From NCBI GenBank assembly GCA_020696885.1, contig JAJFMS010000324.1, positions 1 to 5,316 on the forward strand: a DNA stretch of 5,316 nucleotides, in the 5' to 3' direction. This DNA comes from Armatimonadota bacterium (GTDB taxonomy: Bacteria; Armatimonadota; SYMT01). The position numbers and the translations under genes are program-made. How positions within the stretch are numbered: the stretch's first letter is position 1; every line of letters starts with the position of its first letter. Below the pieces are notes generated by a model that saw only the letters and a list, made by a program, of their open reading frames with translations, did not search any database and was not told where the DNA came from. Below are positions 1 through 4,683 of the stretch, in pieces.

Positions 1-155
1 GGCACCAGCTCCGCTCCGACACGATCTGGAAAGAGCGCCACGAGCACTCGACCTACGTGTTCAAGGACCGGCTGTGGGTGGCGGGCGGCCATGCGGCGCC
101 GCTGAGCAGCGAGGTCTGGTCCCGGAAGGTCAGCCGTGAGGAGCTCGAAGACTGA
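1..155 (+). CDS. C-terminal end of a Kelch-repeat / galactose-oxidase-like beta-propeller protein (partial)
   Basis: Only the last 50 codons are present, in the frame whose codons begin at base 3; the stop TGA is at 153-155. The residues read as one complete Kelch-type blade: an IW followed by ERHEHS, a hydrophobic strand (YVF), KDRLWVAGGHA, then SSEVWS, and a short charged tail. In Kelch propellers this R-H-x-x-x-x-F...LWV-x-GG...x-VW pattern is the diagnostic blade motif, with the GG pair and the following Trp. Such domains are usually extracytoplasmic and act as binding or enzymatic scaffolds; substrate and enzyme class cannot be told from this fragment. The 5' end lies outside the window, so signal peptide and blade number are unknown. 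About 170 bases separate it from the next gene and no strong terminator was seen after it. Family assignment is by motif recognition only. Confidence 0.75.
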   Translation, partial: HQLRSDTIWKERHEHSTYVFKDRLWVAGGHAAPLSSEVWSRKVSREELED

Positions 156-323
156 CCCGGATGGTCAGCGGCGTGATGCCGATCTCTCCCCCTGCTGGTT
201 CCGCGATGCGTTTTGCCTGGGGCTCTTTGGGTAAAGGCACGCTAGTGATGAACACACGGGCCGTACGGGCACTCGAAAGGAGTCCTGGCGGCGACACCAG
301 TGATCCAGGGGAGAGGGAAACCA

Positions 324-578
324 ATGATCGATAGCAGGATGGAGCGCGACGAGCTGCAGTTTGCTGCCACCGAAGTGGAGGAGCTTCCGCTCCGCGTGGT
401 GCCGGATTGGGATGAGCAGGTAAAGCGAGCGAACGACGCGTGCACGCTGATCGACCGGCACCTCGATTACGAGGCGCGGGGCCGGCTACTCACGCACCTG
501 AATGACTTCCGACCCCAGCACCTCTGCCCGGAGCAGCGGGTGCAGATGATGAGCGATCTCTACCCGGCGACGCGCTAG
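324..578 (+). CDS. small hypothetical protein, 84 residues
   Basis: I do not recognise this protein. The start at ATG 324 is preferred over an in-frame GTG at 300 because a purine-rich ribosome binding site (GGGAGAGGG, about 309-317) sits 6-7 bases upstream of the ATG. The stop TAG is at 576-578. The N-terminal third is acidic (ERDELQF...EVEELPLR), and the rest looks helical and charged, with two cysteines (residues 40 and 68) and no membrane segment or signal peptide. It is followed after 20 bases by a strong terminator, which marks it as the last gene of its transcript. The acidic stretch ending in EELPLR loosely recalls peptide-leader regions, but no modification enzyme is nearby and the downstream half looks like an ordinary folded domain, so I make no functional claim. 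Real-gene status rests on the ribosome binding site, the terminator position and sensible composition. Confidence 0.6.
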   Translation: MIDSRMERDELQFAATEVEELPLRVVPDWDEQVKRANDACTLIDRHLDYEARGRLLTHLNDFRPQHLCPEQRVQMMSDLYPATR

Positions 579-598
579 TCCGCCTGGATGCATAGAAG

Positions 599-649
599 AA
601 ACGGCCCACCGGTTTCCGGAGCGCTCCGGAAACCGGTGGGCCGTTTTCT
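599..649 (+). terminator. strong rho-independent terminator (perfect 48-bp palindrome)
   Basis: Bases 599-622 and 623-646 are exact reverse complements (24-bp arms, no spacer), very GC-rich, followed by a T run (TTTTCT, 644-649) and preceded by an A-rich stretch (GAAGAAA). It begins 20 bases after the stop of the 84-residue gene, the expected place for its terminator. The A-rich left flank would supply a short T run on the other strand, so it could stop transcription in both directions. It also separates the following selenoprotein gene from its upstream neighbours. Confidence 0.9.
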
Positions 650-711
650 GATCCTTACCCACTAGACACCGCCCCGCAGCCGGGGTGACAATAGCCCGAG
701 CATCGTTAGCC

Positions 712-718
712 AAGGAGG
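712..718 (+). promoter_or_regulatory. near-perfect Shine-Dalgarno site for the selenoprotein gene
   Basis: AAGGAGG at 712-718 lies five bases before ATG 724. It decides the start: an in-frame GTG at 721 would be only two bases away. A ribosome binding site this strong directly ahead of an 'ORF' of only ten codons before TGA argues that the whole downstream region is translated. Confidence 0.85.
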
Positions 719-723
719 CCGTG

Positions 724-948
724 ATGAAACTGCGCATCGAATACTGCACCGCTTGAAACTACACCCCCAGGGCCGTCAGTCTGGCGGAGCAACTCCTGGG
801 CTCATTGAACATGCGCGTGACCGTGTTGGAGCTGGTGCCCAGCCGGGGTGGCGTGTTCGAAGTATTCAAGGATGACCGGAAGGTGTTCTCCAAGAAAGAG
901 ACCGGCCGGTTCCCGGAATGGAACGAAATCCGGGACGCGCTCGACTGA
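724..948 (+). CDS. SelW/Rdx-family selenoprotein with in-frame TGA (Sec) in a CxxU motif
   Basis: The reading frame from ATG 724 to TGA 946-948 is 74 codons with one internal TGA at 754-756 (codon 11). Reading it as selenocysteine gives YCTAUNYTPRA near the N-terminus, then an amphipathic helix, a GGVFEV strand near residues 42-47, and VFSKKETGRFPE near 54-65. These are the hallmarks of the SelT/SelW/SelH (Rdx, PF10262) family: a thioredoxin-like fold with a CxxU or CxxC redox motif, here Cys8 and Sec11. The length fits the short bacterial members. Family proteins are thought to be cytosolic thiol oxidoreductases; the bacterial partner is unknown. The conserved family sequence continues in the same frame beyond the TGA and a SECIS-like hairpin follows it, so readthrough is far more likely than a nonsense mutation. 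Conventional calling would yield nothing, or a 45-residue stub from ATG 811. A terminator upstream suggests its own promoter, which I could not identify. The gene also ends with TGA. Confidence 0.85.
754..756 (+). other. selenocysteine codon (UGA) recoding site
   Basis: This in-frame TGA occupies the fourth position of the CxxU motif (Cys codon TGC at 745-747, then ACC, GCT, TGA). In Cys-containing relatives the same position is Cys. Decoding needs SelB, tRNA-Sec, SelA and SelD, none of which is encoded in this window. Confidence 0.82.
766..800 (+). promoter_or_regulatory. candidate bacterial SECIS hairpin
   Basis: Nine bases after the TGA an outer stem of six pairs can form (766-771 with 795-800). 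Inside it is a six-pair stem (773-778 with 782-787, one U-G pair) closed by the three-base loop GUC (779-781), with G772 and 788-794 unpaired. The tip CAGUCUG closely resembles the E. coli fdhF SECIS tip CAGGUCUG, where the loop G and U contact SelB. Counting the U of UGA as 1, the apical G is at 26 (23 in fdhF as I recall it), within the range described for bacterial SECIS elements. The folding was done by eye; an alternative inner pairing (772-775 with 782-785, six-base loop UCAGUC) also leaves the G in the loop. Confidence 0.65.
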
Positions 949-1317
949 TCAGGCCTGCGTTACCCGCACGTTCCGGCCGCGGACACTCTTCAGCAGCTTC
1001 GGGTCTCCGTGCAGCTTGCCGAATACCGCTACCGGGCTGGCCGGGCGGATCTCGCCCGGACCGCTCATCGGGGTGGCGCCGTAGAAGAGGCACAGGGCTC
1101 GCCCGGGTGGCCAATAGCCCACGTCGCCCAGCTCCACCGTCTCGTGGCTCTCGTCCGGGTCTACGTCCACGCCGGTATCGAAGTAGATCTCGTCTCCCCA
1201 GGTGCTGAACCCGGTCTCCAGCGGCAGTGAATTCCAGATGGCGTCCGCCACCGGGGTATCGTGCAGGTCAGCCAGGAACGTCTCACTGCCGATCTCGAAG
1301 GCTACTTTCCGCGTCAA
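949..1317 (-). CDS. cyclophilin-like fold protein (TM1367 type, PF04126 family)
   Basis: The protein is 122 residues from TTG 1317 to TGA 951-949. It has the features of the cyclophilin-like TM1367 family: an N-terminal strand pair with DLHDTPVADAIWNSLP (residues 17-32), WGDEIYF (40-46), then GDVGYWPPGRALCLFYGATPMS (starting at 64) and SPVAVFGK (94-101). Members are small single-domain beta-barrels related in fold to cyclophilin; peptidyl-prolyl isomerase activity has not generally been shown and the role is unknown. The TTG start is chosen because it overlaps the stop of the upstream gene (TTGA, 1317-1314), an AAAGGGGA ribosome binding site lies about six bases before it, and no ATG or GTG lies nearby in frame. 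It is therefore translationally coupled to the PrcB-like gene. Its stop abuts the stop of the selenoprotein gene on the other strand. Confidence 0.85.
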   Translation of the reverse strand: MTRKVAFEIGSETFLADLHDTPVADAIWNSLPLETGFSTWGDEIYFDTGVDVDPDESHETVELGDVGYWPPGRALCLFYGATPMSGPGEIRPASPVAVFGKLHGDPKLLKSVRGRNVRVTQA

Positions 1318-1769
1318 CGCTTGTCCCCTTTCGGCTCCACCTGCTTCCACGCCACCGGCAGCCCGGACTTCCCCACCGCCGCAATGTGGAACGGCGACGT
1401 GAACGCCTGGGTGACGAATCCGCCCGGCTTTGGCAGCACGTATTCGACCTCGGCCACGAGCTTGCCTTCCAGCTCGCGGGCGCCGACGATCTGCACCGCA
1501 TAGCCGCCGGTGGAGCGCTCTCCCATGAACACGGCGAGCACGGTCTCTTTCGACCAGTCCACCTTGGGCACCTCGGCGGCTTGAGGTGAGACGCCGGCAT
1601 GACGCTTCCAGAGCGCCGCCCACTCGTCCTGCGTGCGGGCAACGGCACGCTCTGTCTTCTGGACCTGCGAGTGCGCCCCGCGGGCGATGGTCCGCGGCGG
1701 ACTTCCAGCGGCCAGAACGCCCCCGGCAAGCAGCACGCTCAGCACCGCCGGTACCCCTCGGTATTGCAT
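1314..1769 (-). CDS. secreted PrcB-like protein (PrcB_C domain, PF14343)
   Basis: The protein is 151 residues. It starts at ATG 1769 with GGGAGGG (complement of 1776-1782) six bases upstream, which rules out the longer frame reaching 1865. Residues 1-22 form a signal peptide: a short basic start (QYRG) then a hydrophobic Ala/Leu/Val core; I see no lipobox cysteine. The mature part has TQDEWAALWKRHAG (residues 46-59), VDWSKETVLAVFMGERSTGGYAVQI (70-94) and PGGFVTQAFTSPFHI (115-129). These match the C-terminal domain of PrcB, named for the dentilisin protease complex of Treponema denticola; standalone copies are common, often outside that context, and their role is unclear. No protease gene is nearby here. 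It is the first gene of a coupled pair with the cyclophilin-like gene. No convincing -35/-10 pair was seen upstream; an inverted repeat lies at 1844-1856. Confidence 0.82.
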   Translation of the reverse strand: MQYRGVPAVLSVLLAGGVLAAGSPPRTIARGAHSQVQKTERAVARTQDEWAALWKRHAGVSPQAAEVPKVDWSKETVLAVFMGERSTGGYAVQIVGARELEGKLVAEVEYVLPKPGGFVTQAFTSPFHIAAVGKSGLPVAWKQVEPKGDKR

Positions 1770-1843
1770 GGTGATCCCTCCCAACTGTAGGACGGCCGCC
1801 GCCGGCCCATAGTTCGCCGAGGCACGGGGGCGGCGCCCGTTAA

Positions 1844-1856
1844 CGACCCGGGGTCG
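1844..1856. repeat. short inverted repeat upstream of the PrcB-like gene
   Basis: CGACCC and GGGTCG flank a single G, about 75 bases upstream of the PrcB-like start codon on the - strand. The placement would suit an operator, but short GC palindromes are common in such DNA and no promoter was recognised next to it. The rest of the stretch between 1770 and 1957 shows nothing convincing. Confidence 0.25.
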
Positions 1857-1953
1857 CCAAGCCATTATGGCGAACCGGTGCCACTGCGGCGCACGTGTCG
1901 GTACGGTAGCCGCTGGTGCGAGGGGAAACGCCGGACCGTTCCGGGGTTGGAGG

Positions 1954-1985
1954 CTCGCTAGATCTCGGAATTCTCGGCTAGCGAG
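1954..1985. repeat. 8-bp inverted repeat over the 3' end of the 63-residue gene
   Basis: CTCGCTAG (1954-1961) and CTAGCGAG (1978-1985) are exact reverse complements with a 16-base spacer containing GAATTC. On the - strand the right arm includes the stop codon of the small gene. No T run follows in either direction, so it is not a standard terminator; function unknown. Confidence 0.35.
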
Positions 1986-2149
1986 TTGCCATAGCGATGA
2001 GCAGCATCGCAGAGGATGGCCAACTGCAGCTCCACCTGGGCCCGATCCGTGGCCGTTCGGGCGCGTTCACGCGCGTGCAGCAGGCGGCTCACTTCCTGGG
2101 CCGCCCATTCCGGAAACGTAACGCGTGGTTCGGTGGATGACAGTCGCAT
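1958..2149 (-). CDS. small hypothetical helical protein, 63 residues
   Basis: I do not recognise this protein. It starts at ATG 2149 and ends at TAG 1960-1958. It begins with a short polar segment (RLSSTEPRV), then FPEWAAQEVSRLLHARERARTA and a second helical stretch (DRAQVELQLAILCDAAHRYG), giving a mostly alpha-helical, charged, soluble small protein with no signal or membrane segment. Codons favour G or C in the third position, as in the neighbouring genes, which supports it being real; the overlapping reading on the + strand has a much less protein-like composition. Against it, there is no clear ribosome binding site (AGCAAG just before ATG is weak). It points the same way as the PrcB-like gene, about 190 bases upstream of it. 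An inverted repeat (1954-1961 with 1978-1985) covers its 3' end. Confidence 0.5.
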   Translation of the reverse strand: MRLSSTEPRVTFPEWAAQEVSRLLHARERARTATDRAQVELQLAILCDAAHRYGNSLAENSEI

Positions 2150-2159
2150 TCTTGCTAGT

Positions 2160-2210
2160 CCGGCGAGAGGGGTGCTTCTGTCAGGGTTATAGGCAGTAAC
2201 CCTCTGCCGG
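2160..2210. repeat. pair of mutually exclusive hairpins
   Basis: A long stem can form between 2160-2171 and 2200-2210 (CCGGC pairs with GCCGG, AGAGGG pairs with CCCTCT, G2165 bulged). An alternative 7-bp hairpin pairs AGGGTTA (2183-2189) with TAACCCT (2197-2203) around a 7-base loop. Both use bases 2200-2203, so only one can exist at a time. This is the architecture of a switch or attenuator, but no ligand domain or T-run terminator is recognisable. Confidence 0.4.
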
Positions 2211-2234
2211 CAAACCTGAGCTTGCTAAGACAGC

Positions 2235-2260
2235 GGCACTCTTTTCGGGCTGCGAGTGCC
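2235..2260. repeat. 7-bp inverted repeat hairpin
   Basis: GGCACTC (2235-2241) pairs exactly with GAGTGCC (2254-2260) around a 12-base loop. A competing CAGC/GCTG pairing (2231-2234 with 2249-2252) exists. No T run follows the stem. Confidence 0.4.
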
Positions 2261-2347
2261 TTGCCGACATCCTTACTCATCCATGATTCCGAGGCAGAAC
2301 CGCCATCGGGTGACGCGCACGGGCGATAGCCAACTTCGCGGCTTCGG

Positions 2348-2372
2348 CGGTAGAGCCGGTGATGTTCTACCG
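2348..2372. repeat. 7-bp inverted repeat hairpin
   Basis: CGGTAGA (2348-2354) pairs exactly with TCTACCG (2366-2372) with an 11-base loop. It lies about 165 bases ahead of the 261-residue gene and could belong to its leader or operator region; function not known. Confidence 0.35.
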
Positions 2373-2537
2373 TGTCTGCTTTGGGTGGAGATACGATGCC
2401 CTTAAATGGCCCAGACAGGAACTTCGGCGGCGCGTGCCCAACGACACATCCTCCGAGCAGTTCGGCTCTGATCAGCGCGGTCGGCCCAACGCCTTCACGG
2501 GCATCGGCCCGCACGACGAGACTACCCCAGCCCACCG

Positions 2538-3323
2538 ATGCTCCCACCGCCGCTCGGGACCCCGCCGTCTCTCCATCAGGAGCTTCACCTGACGATCACG
2601 GAGCTCTCCGTGTCTTGCGCGAATTGGTGCGGACATGATCCAAAGCCGTTTGCTCTGGAAAAGGCTCGAAAGATCGCCAGCTCGGGAAGCGATACGATCT
2701 CCCGTAAAGTTGCCAAGCGCTCCTGGGGCGACTATTGGGACTCCGGCAATACGCTCCCGTTTACCGTAATCGCACCTGCTGCCAGCGCCGGCGTCAGCTA
2801 TCGGCTCCAGCGTAACCAGCTGCACCTCACAGTGGAGATCGACTACAGTACCGAGGTGCCTCGTGAGCTGTACGACCGCTTCCTCCATCCAGGCTCCAGC
2901 GCCAAGGCAGGGTTCTCAGCGGAGGTGGTCCAGAGGCTAACCAATCGTGGCAGCTCCCGTCTCTGGCTCCTTCCGTGGGCAGAAGGGAAGATGGAGCTGG
3001 AGCATCAAGGCGATCACGATCAACTCGGCCTGCTCTCAAGTTACTGTGCTGTGTCCGGTATCCAGATACCCTCGGACCACGACTGGACTCAGTTGACGAC
3101 GCGGCCCCCGCGGAACCTGTTTCTGAGTCTACTCCCACTCGCTCCGGGGGAGACCTACGCGTATCCGAGCGGTTCCGTTACTCTCGGGCTGTACCCCGCA
3201 AATCCTACGAAGAAGGCGACGCTCCAACACGTGCACGCAAGGCTCACCCACTCCATTCTGCTAGGCGTGGATGTCTTCCCCGGGCTGGATCCGGCCCCGC
3301 TCCCCTTCTTCGGGAACCCGTAA
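2538..3323 (+). CDS. hypothetical protein, up to 261 residues, first gene of an unknown two-gene unit
   Basis: I do not recognise a family. From ATG 2538 the first 17 residues are Pro/Leu/His-rich and there is no ribosome binding site. A stronger translation signal is AGGAG (2578-2582), six bases before an in-frame CTG (2589) giving a protein that begins TITELSVSCANWCG; a GTG at 2610 is a third option. The start is therefore uncertain and the native protein may be about 244 residues. Visible features are a CANWC pair (Cys27 and Cys31), alternating hydrophobic strands near residues 75-102 and 193-220 suggesting a mainly beta fold, an SRLWLLPW segment (140-147), and a Pro-rich C-terminus. There is no signal peptide or membrane helix. 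Codon third positions are less GC-biased than in neighbours, hinting at an accessory origin. The next gene starts 32 bases later, so the two are probably co-transcribed and functionally linked. Confidence 0.6.
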   Translation: MLPPPLGTPPSLHQELHLTITELSVSCANWCGHDPKPFALEKARKIASSGSDTISRKVAKRSWGDYWDSGNTLPFTVIAPAASAGVSYRLQRNQLHLTVEIDYSTEVPRELYDRFLHPGSSAKAGFSAEVVQRLTNRGSSRLWLLPWAEGKMELEHQGDHDQLGLLSSYCAVSGIQIPSDHDWTQLTTRPPRNLFLSLLPLAPGETYAYPSGSVTLGLYPANPTKKATLQHVHARLTHSILLGVDVFPGLDPAPLPFFGNP

Positions 3324-3355
3324 CCCGGCAACGGCTTGGCGAGAGACGATAAGGG

Positions 3356-4573
3356 ATGGCAGGCCACTTCTTTACCCGGCTGGACCCGGCTTACGACACC
3401 CTCTGGACCGCTCTCCGCAACACCTGGACCCAGGAGCACTTGCAGGCCCAGGGAGCCCTCCGCGCCGGCAGCGAAGCGCTGGAGCAGTACTGGCAGTCGC
3501 GGGGGTGCATCCGCTGCCTGCACGAGTACCTTTCCAGCCCGCAGGACCTGTCGATCGAGACGGTGCAGCAGAAGCTCGCGAACTGGCAGAACCCGGCGAA
3601 ACGTCGCCCGGACCGCTTCTATTGCCAGGCGCACACGGTTCCCGGCGAGGCCGTAGTGGCGCGGTGGTGGCATCCGCGGGAGTTGCTCGCCGGTCACCTG
3701 GCGTGGGCCTTCCAGCTAGACCCCTGGAACTACGCCTATTACTCGCAGCAGTCGCCCAACACCGTGGTTGGCCCACATCTCCTGGGCTCGTACGGGGCCG
3801 CTCTCCTCTCCCCGACCACGACAGACAGCGGGTACGACTACCGTTACACCCTTGACGCGCGGACCACTCTCACGGAGGCCTGCTACGGTTCTTACAAGGC
3901 CTGGACCGTAGACGATGCAAATCTCGAGGGGGCGCTGCTCACGCTCCTGCGGCTGGTGGAGGCGGGCGCCGGGAGTGAGGAAGGAAAGAGCCACGAAGCC
4001 GCTTACCACGTGCTGCGGGCCTACGGCGCCAAGAACTTACCGGAGCTCAGCATCACGCGGTGGACGGCACGCCCGACTCTGGTCTGGTACCAGGAGATCG
4101 ACGCAGCGGAGGTGACGCCGGCAAGCCCTCCGAAAGCGCCGCCGCAGAAAGTCTCGTCTCCGGAGAGTGCGGGCAGAACGAACGCAGCGAGTCGGGTCAG
4201 CAAACTGCGGGAGCTGCTCTCCGAGATCCGTGACGCTCGGTGCGCGGTGCTGCTGGACGGAGTAGAGCTCTCCATCGACGCCGACGCGAGCTCGGCCGTC
4301 GAGCGCCTCGCCGGGCTGGATCGGGGGCTGCTCCGAGACCTCCGCCAGAAAGCCCAGGCTGCGCTGCGGGAGGCCGTCCAACGGCGGGAGATCTGGGATA
4401 ATCCTTCCGCCCGGCCCAGGAAAGGCGATCCGGACTATCCGATCCACTTTTCCGTCAACCTCGATACCCGTGAGGAGTGGGTGGACGCGCCGGAGTGGAA
4501 CCGCTGCAACGATGCGGAGTGCCCGGAGAACTGCTACCGGCGTGCGGCAAAGCGCGCGGAGCCTCAACGTTGA
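3356..4573 (+). CDS. hypothetical protein, 405 residues, second gene of an unknown two-gene unit
   Basis: I do not recognise a family. ATG 3356 is preceded by GAGAG (3341-3345, ten bases away) and directly by AAGGG. The N-terminal part (about 1-245) is rich in aromatic residues, with RGCIRCLHEY (CxxC at Cys51 and Cys54), a Cys at 90, ARWWHPRELLAGHLAWAFQLDPWNYAYY around 102-129 and GYDYRYT near 159. An Ala/Pro/Ser-rich linker covers about 250-279. The C-terminal part begins with a charged helix (SKLRELLSEIRDAR, 282-295), continues with LLDGVELSIDAD and a long basic helix (322-345), and ends with a cysteine cluster, CNDAECPENC (384-393). The paired cysteines could bind metal, but the spacing matches no motif I can name. 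No signal peptide or membrane helix is seen. It follows the 261-residue gene by 32 bases. The stop codon sits inside a 16-bp palindrome. Confidence 0.75.
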   Translation: MAGHFFTRLDPAYDTLWTALRNTWTQEHLQAQGALRAGSEALEQYWQSRGCIRCLHEYLSSPQDLSIETVQQKLANWQNPAKRRPDRFYCQAHTVPGEAVVARWWHPRELLAGHLAWAFQLDPWNYAYYSQQSPNTVVGPHLLGSYGAALLSPTTTDSGYDYRYTLDARTTLTEACYGSYKAWTVDDANLEGALLTLLRLVEAGAGSEEGKSHEAAYHVLRAYGAKNLPELSITRWTARPTLVWYQEIDAAEVTPASPPKAPPQKVSSPESAGRTNAASRVSKLRELLSEIRDARCAVLLDGVELSIDADASSAVERLAGLDRGLLRDLRQKAQAALREAVQRREIWDNPSARPRKGDPDYPIHFSVNLDTREEWVDAPEWNRCNDAECPENCYRRAAKRAEPQR

Positions 4574-4576
4574 GGC
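4561..4576. repeat. 16-bp perfect palindrome across the stop of the 405-residue gene
   Basis: GCCTCAAC is followed immediately by GTTGAGGC, and the TGA stop (4571-4573) lies in the right half. With no loop and no T run it is not a textbook terminator; it could be a protein-binding palindrome or mRNA 3' end structure. Confidence 0.4.
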
Positions 4577-4617
4577 GCGTTGGACGCCGGTAATGCTCCC
4601 GTACCCTCGTTCAGAGA

Positions 4618-4683
4618 GGTAAGTGCATCAGAGGAAGCTGCACGACTGGGGAATGCAGTGGGTGCTTACCGGACCTTCCGGTA
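4618..4683. terminator. possible structured 3' region between convergent genes
   Basis: Two foldings are visible. GGTAAG plus TGCAT (4618-4628) can pair with ATGCA (4653-4657) and CTTACC (4665-4670), leaving a 7-base bulge. A compact hairpin pairs TACCGGA (4667-4673) with TCCGGTA (4677-4683) around three bases and overlaps the last codons of the - strand gene. Neither has a proper T run, so the terminator role is a guess based on the position between two converging genes. Confidence 0.3.

Larger units (their letters stand above)
2150..2537. other. long intergenic stretch with several inverted repeats and no convincing gene
   Basis: No reading frame here has persuasive composition, codon use or a ribosome binding site. 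The stretch separates the leftward small gene from the rightward two-gene unit, so promoters for both directions should lie in it, but I could not identify a -35/-10 pair with confidence. It holds hairpins at 2160-2210, 2183-2203, 2235-2260 and 2348-2372. A frame on the - strand (2155-2547) is open and ends five bases before the 63-residue gene, but its codon use is mixed and its start is unsupported. Confidence 0.5.

Noticed and set aside
324..578. 84-residue protein as a RiPP precursor because of the acidic segment ending EELPLR
   Set aside because: No modification enzyme, protease or transporter is nearby, and the C-terminal two thirds look like an ordinary helical domain.
724..756. Interpretation of the selenoprotein gene as a pseudogene or a 10-residue peptide
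   Set aside because: The downstream frame is intact, family motifs continue, the TGA is at the exact Sec position and a SECIS-like hairpin follows. A nonsense mutation remains possible until selenocysteine machinery is confirmed in the genome.
811..948. Short 45-residue gene starting at ATG 811
   Set aside because: It is the C-terminal part of the selenoprotein; it lacks its own ribosome binding site and would lose the redox motif.
1867..2121. 84-residue frame on the + strand opposite the 63-residue gene
   Set aside because: Composition is Arg/Gly/Pro-heavy without a sensible fold and there is no ribosome binding site; the opposite strand reads better.
2155..2547. Open frame of 130 residues on the - strand that ends five bases before the 63-residue gene
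   Set aside because: The spacing is operon-like, but codon third positions are mixed, the composition looks random, there is no ribosome binding site at any start, and it runs through several inverted repeats. It could be revived if homologues exist.
2372..2638. Open frame on the + strand starting MSALGGDTMPLNG
   Set aside because: The beginning loosely recalls spurious frames from intergenic repeats in Rhizobiales (DNA like TGTCTGCTTTGGGT). The match is short and from memory, the frame is low-complexity in Pro/Ser/Thr, and it overlaps the 261-residue gene.
3271..3855. Long overlapping frames on both strands across the 405-residue gene
   Set aside because: They are rich in Pro, Arg, Gly and Ala, typical of shadow frames in GC-rich DNA, and the frame starting at 3356 has clearly better protein character.
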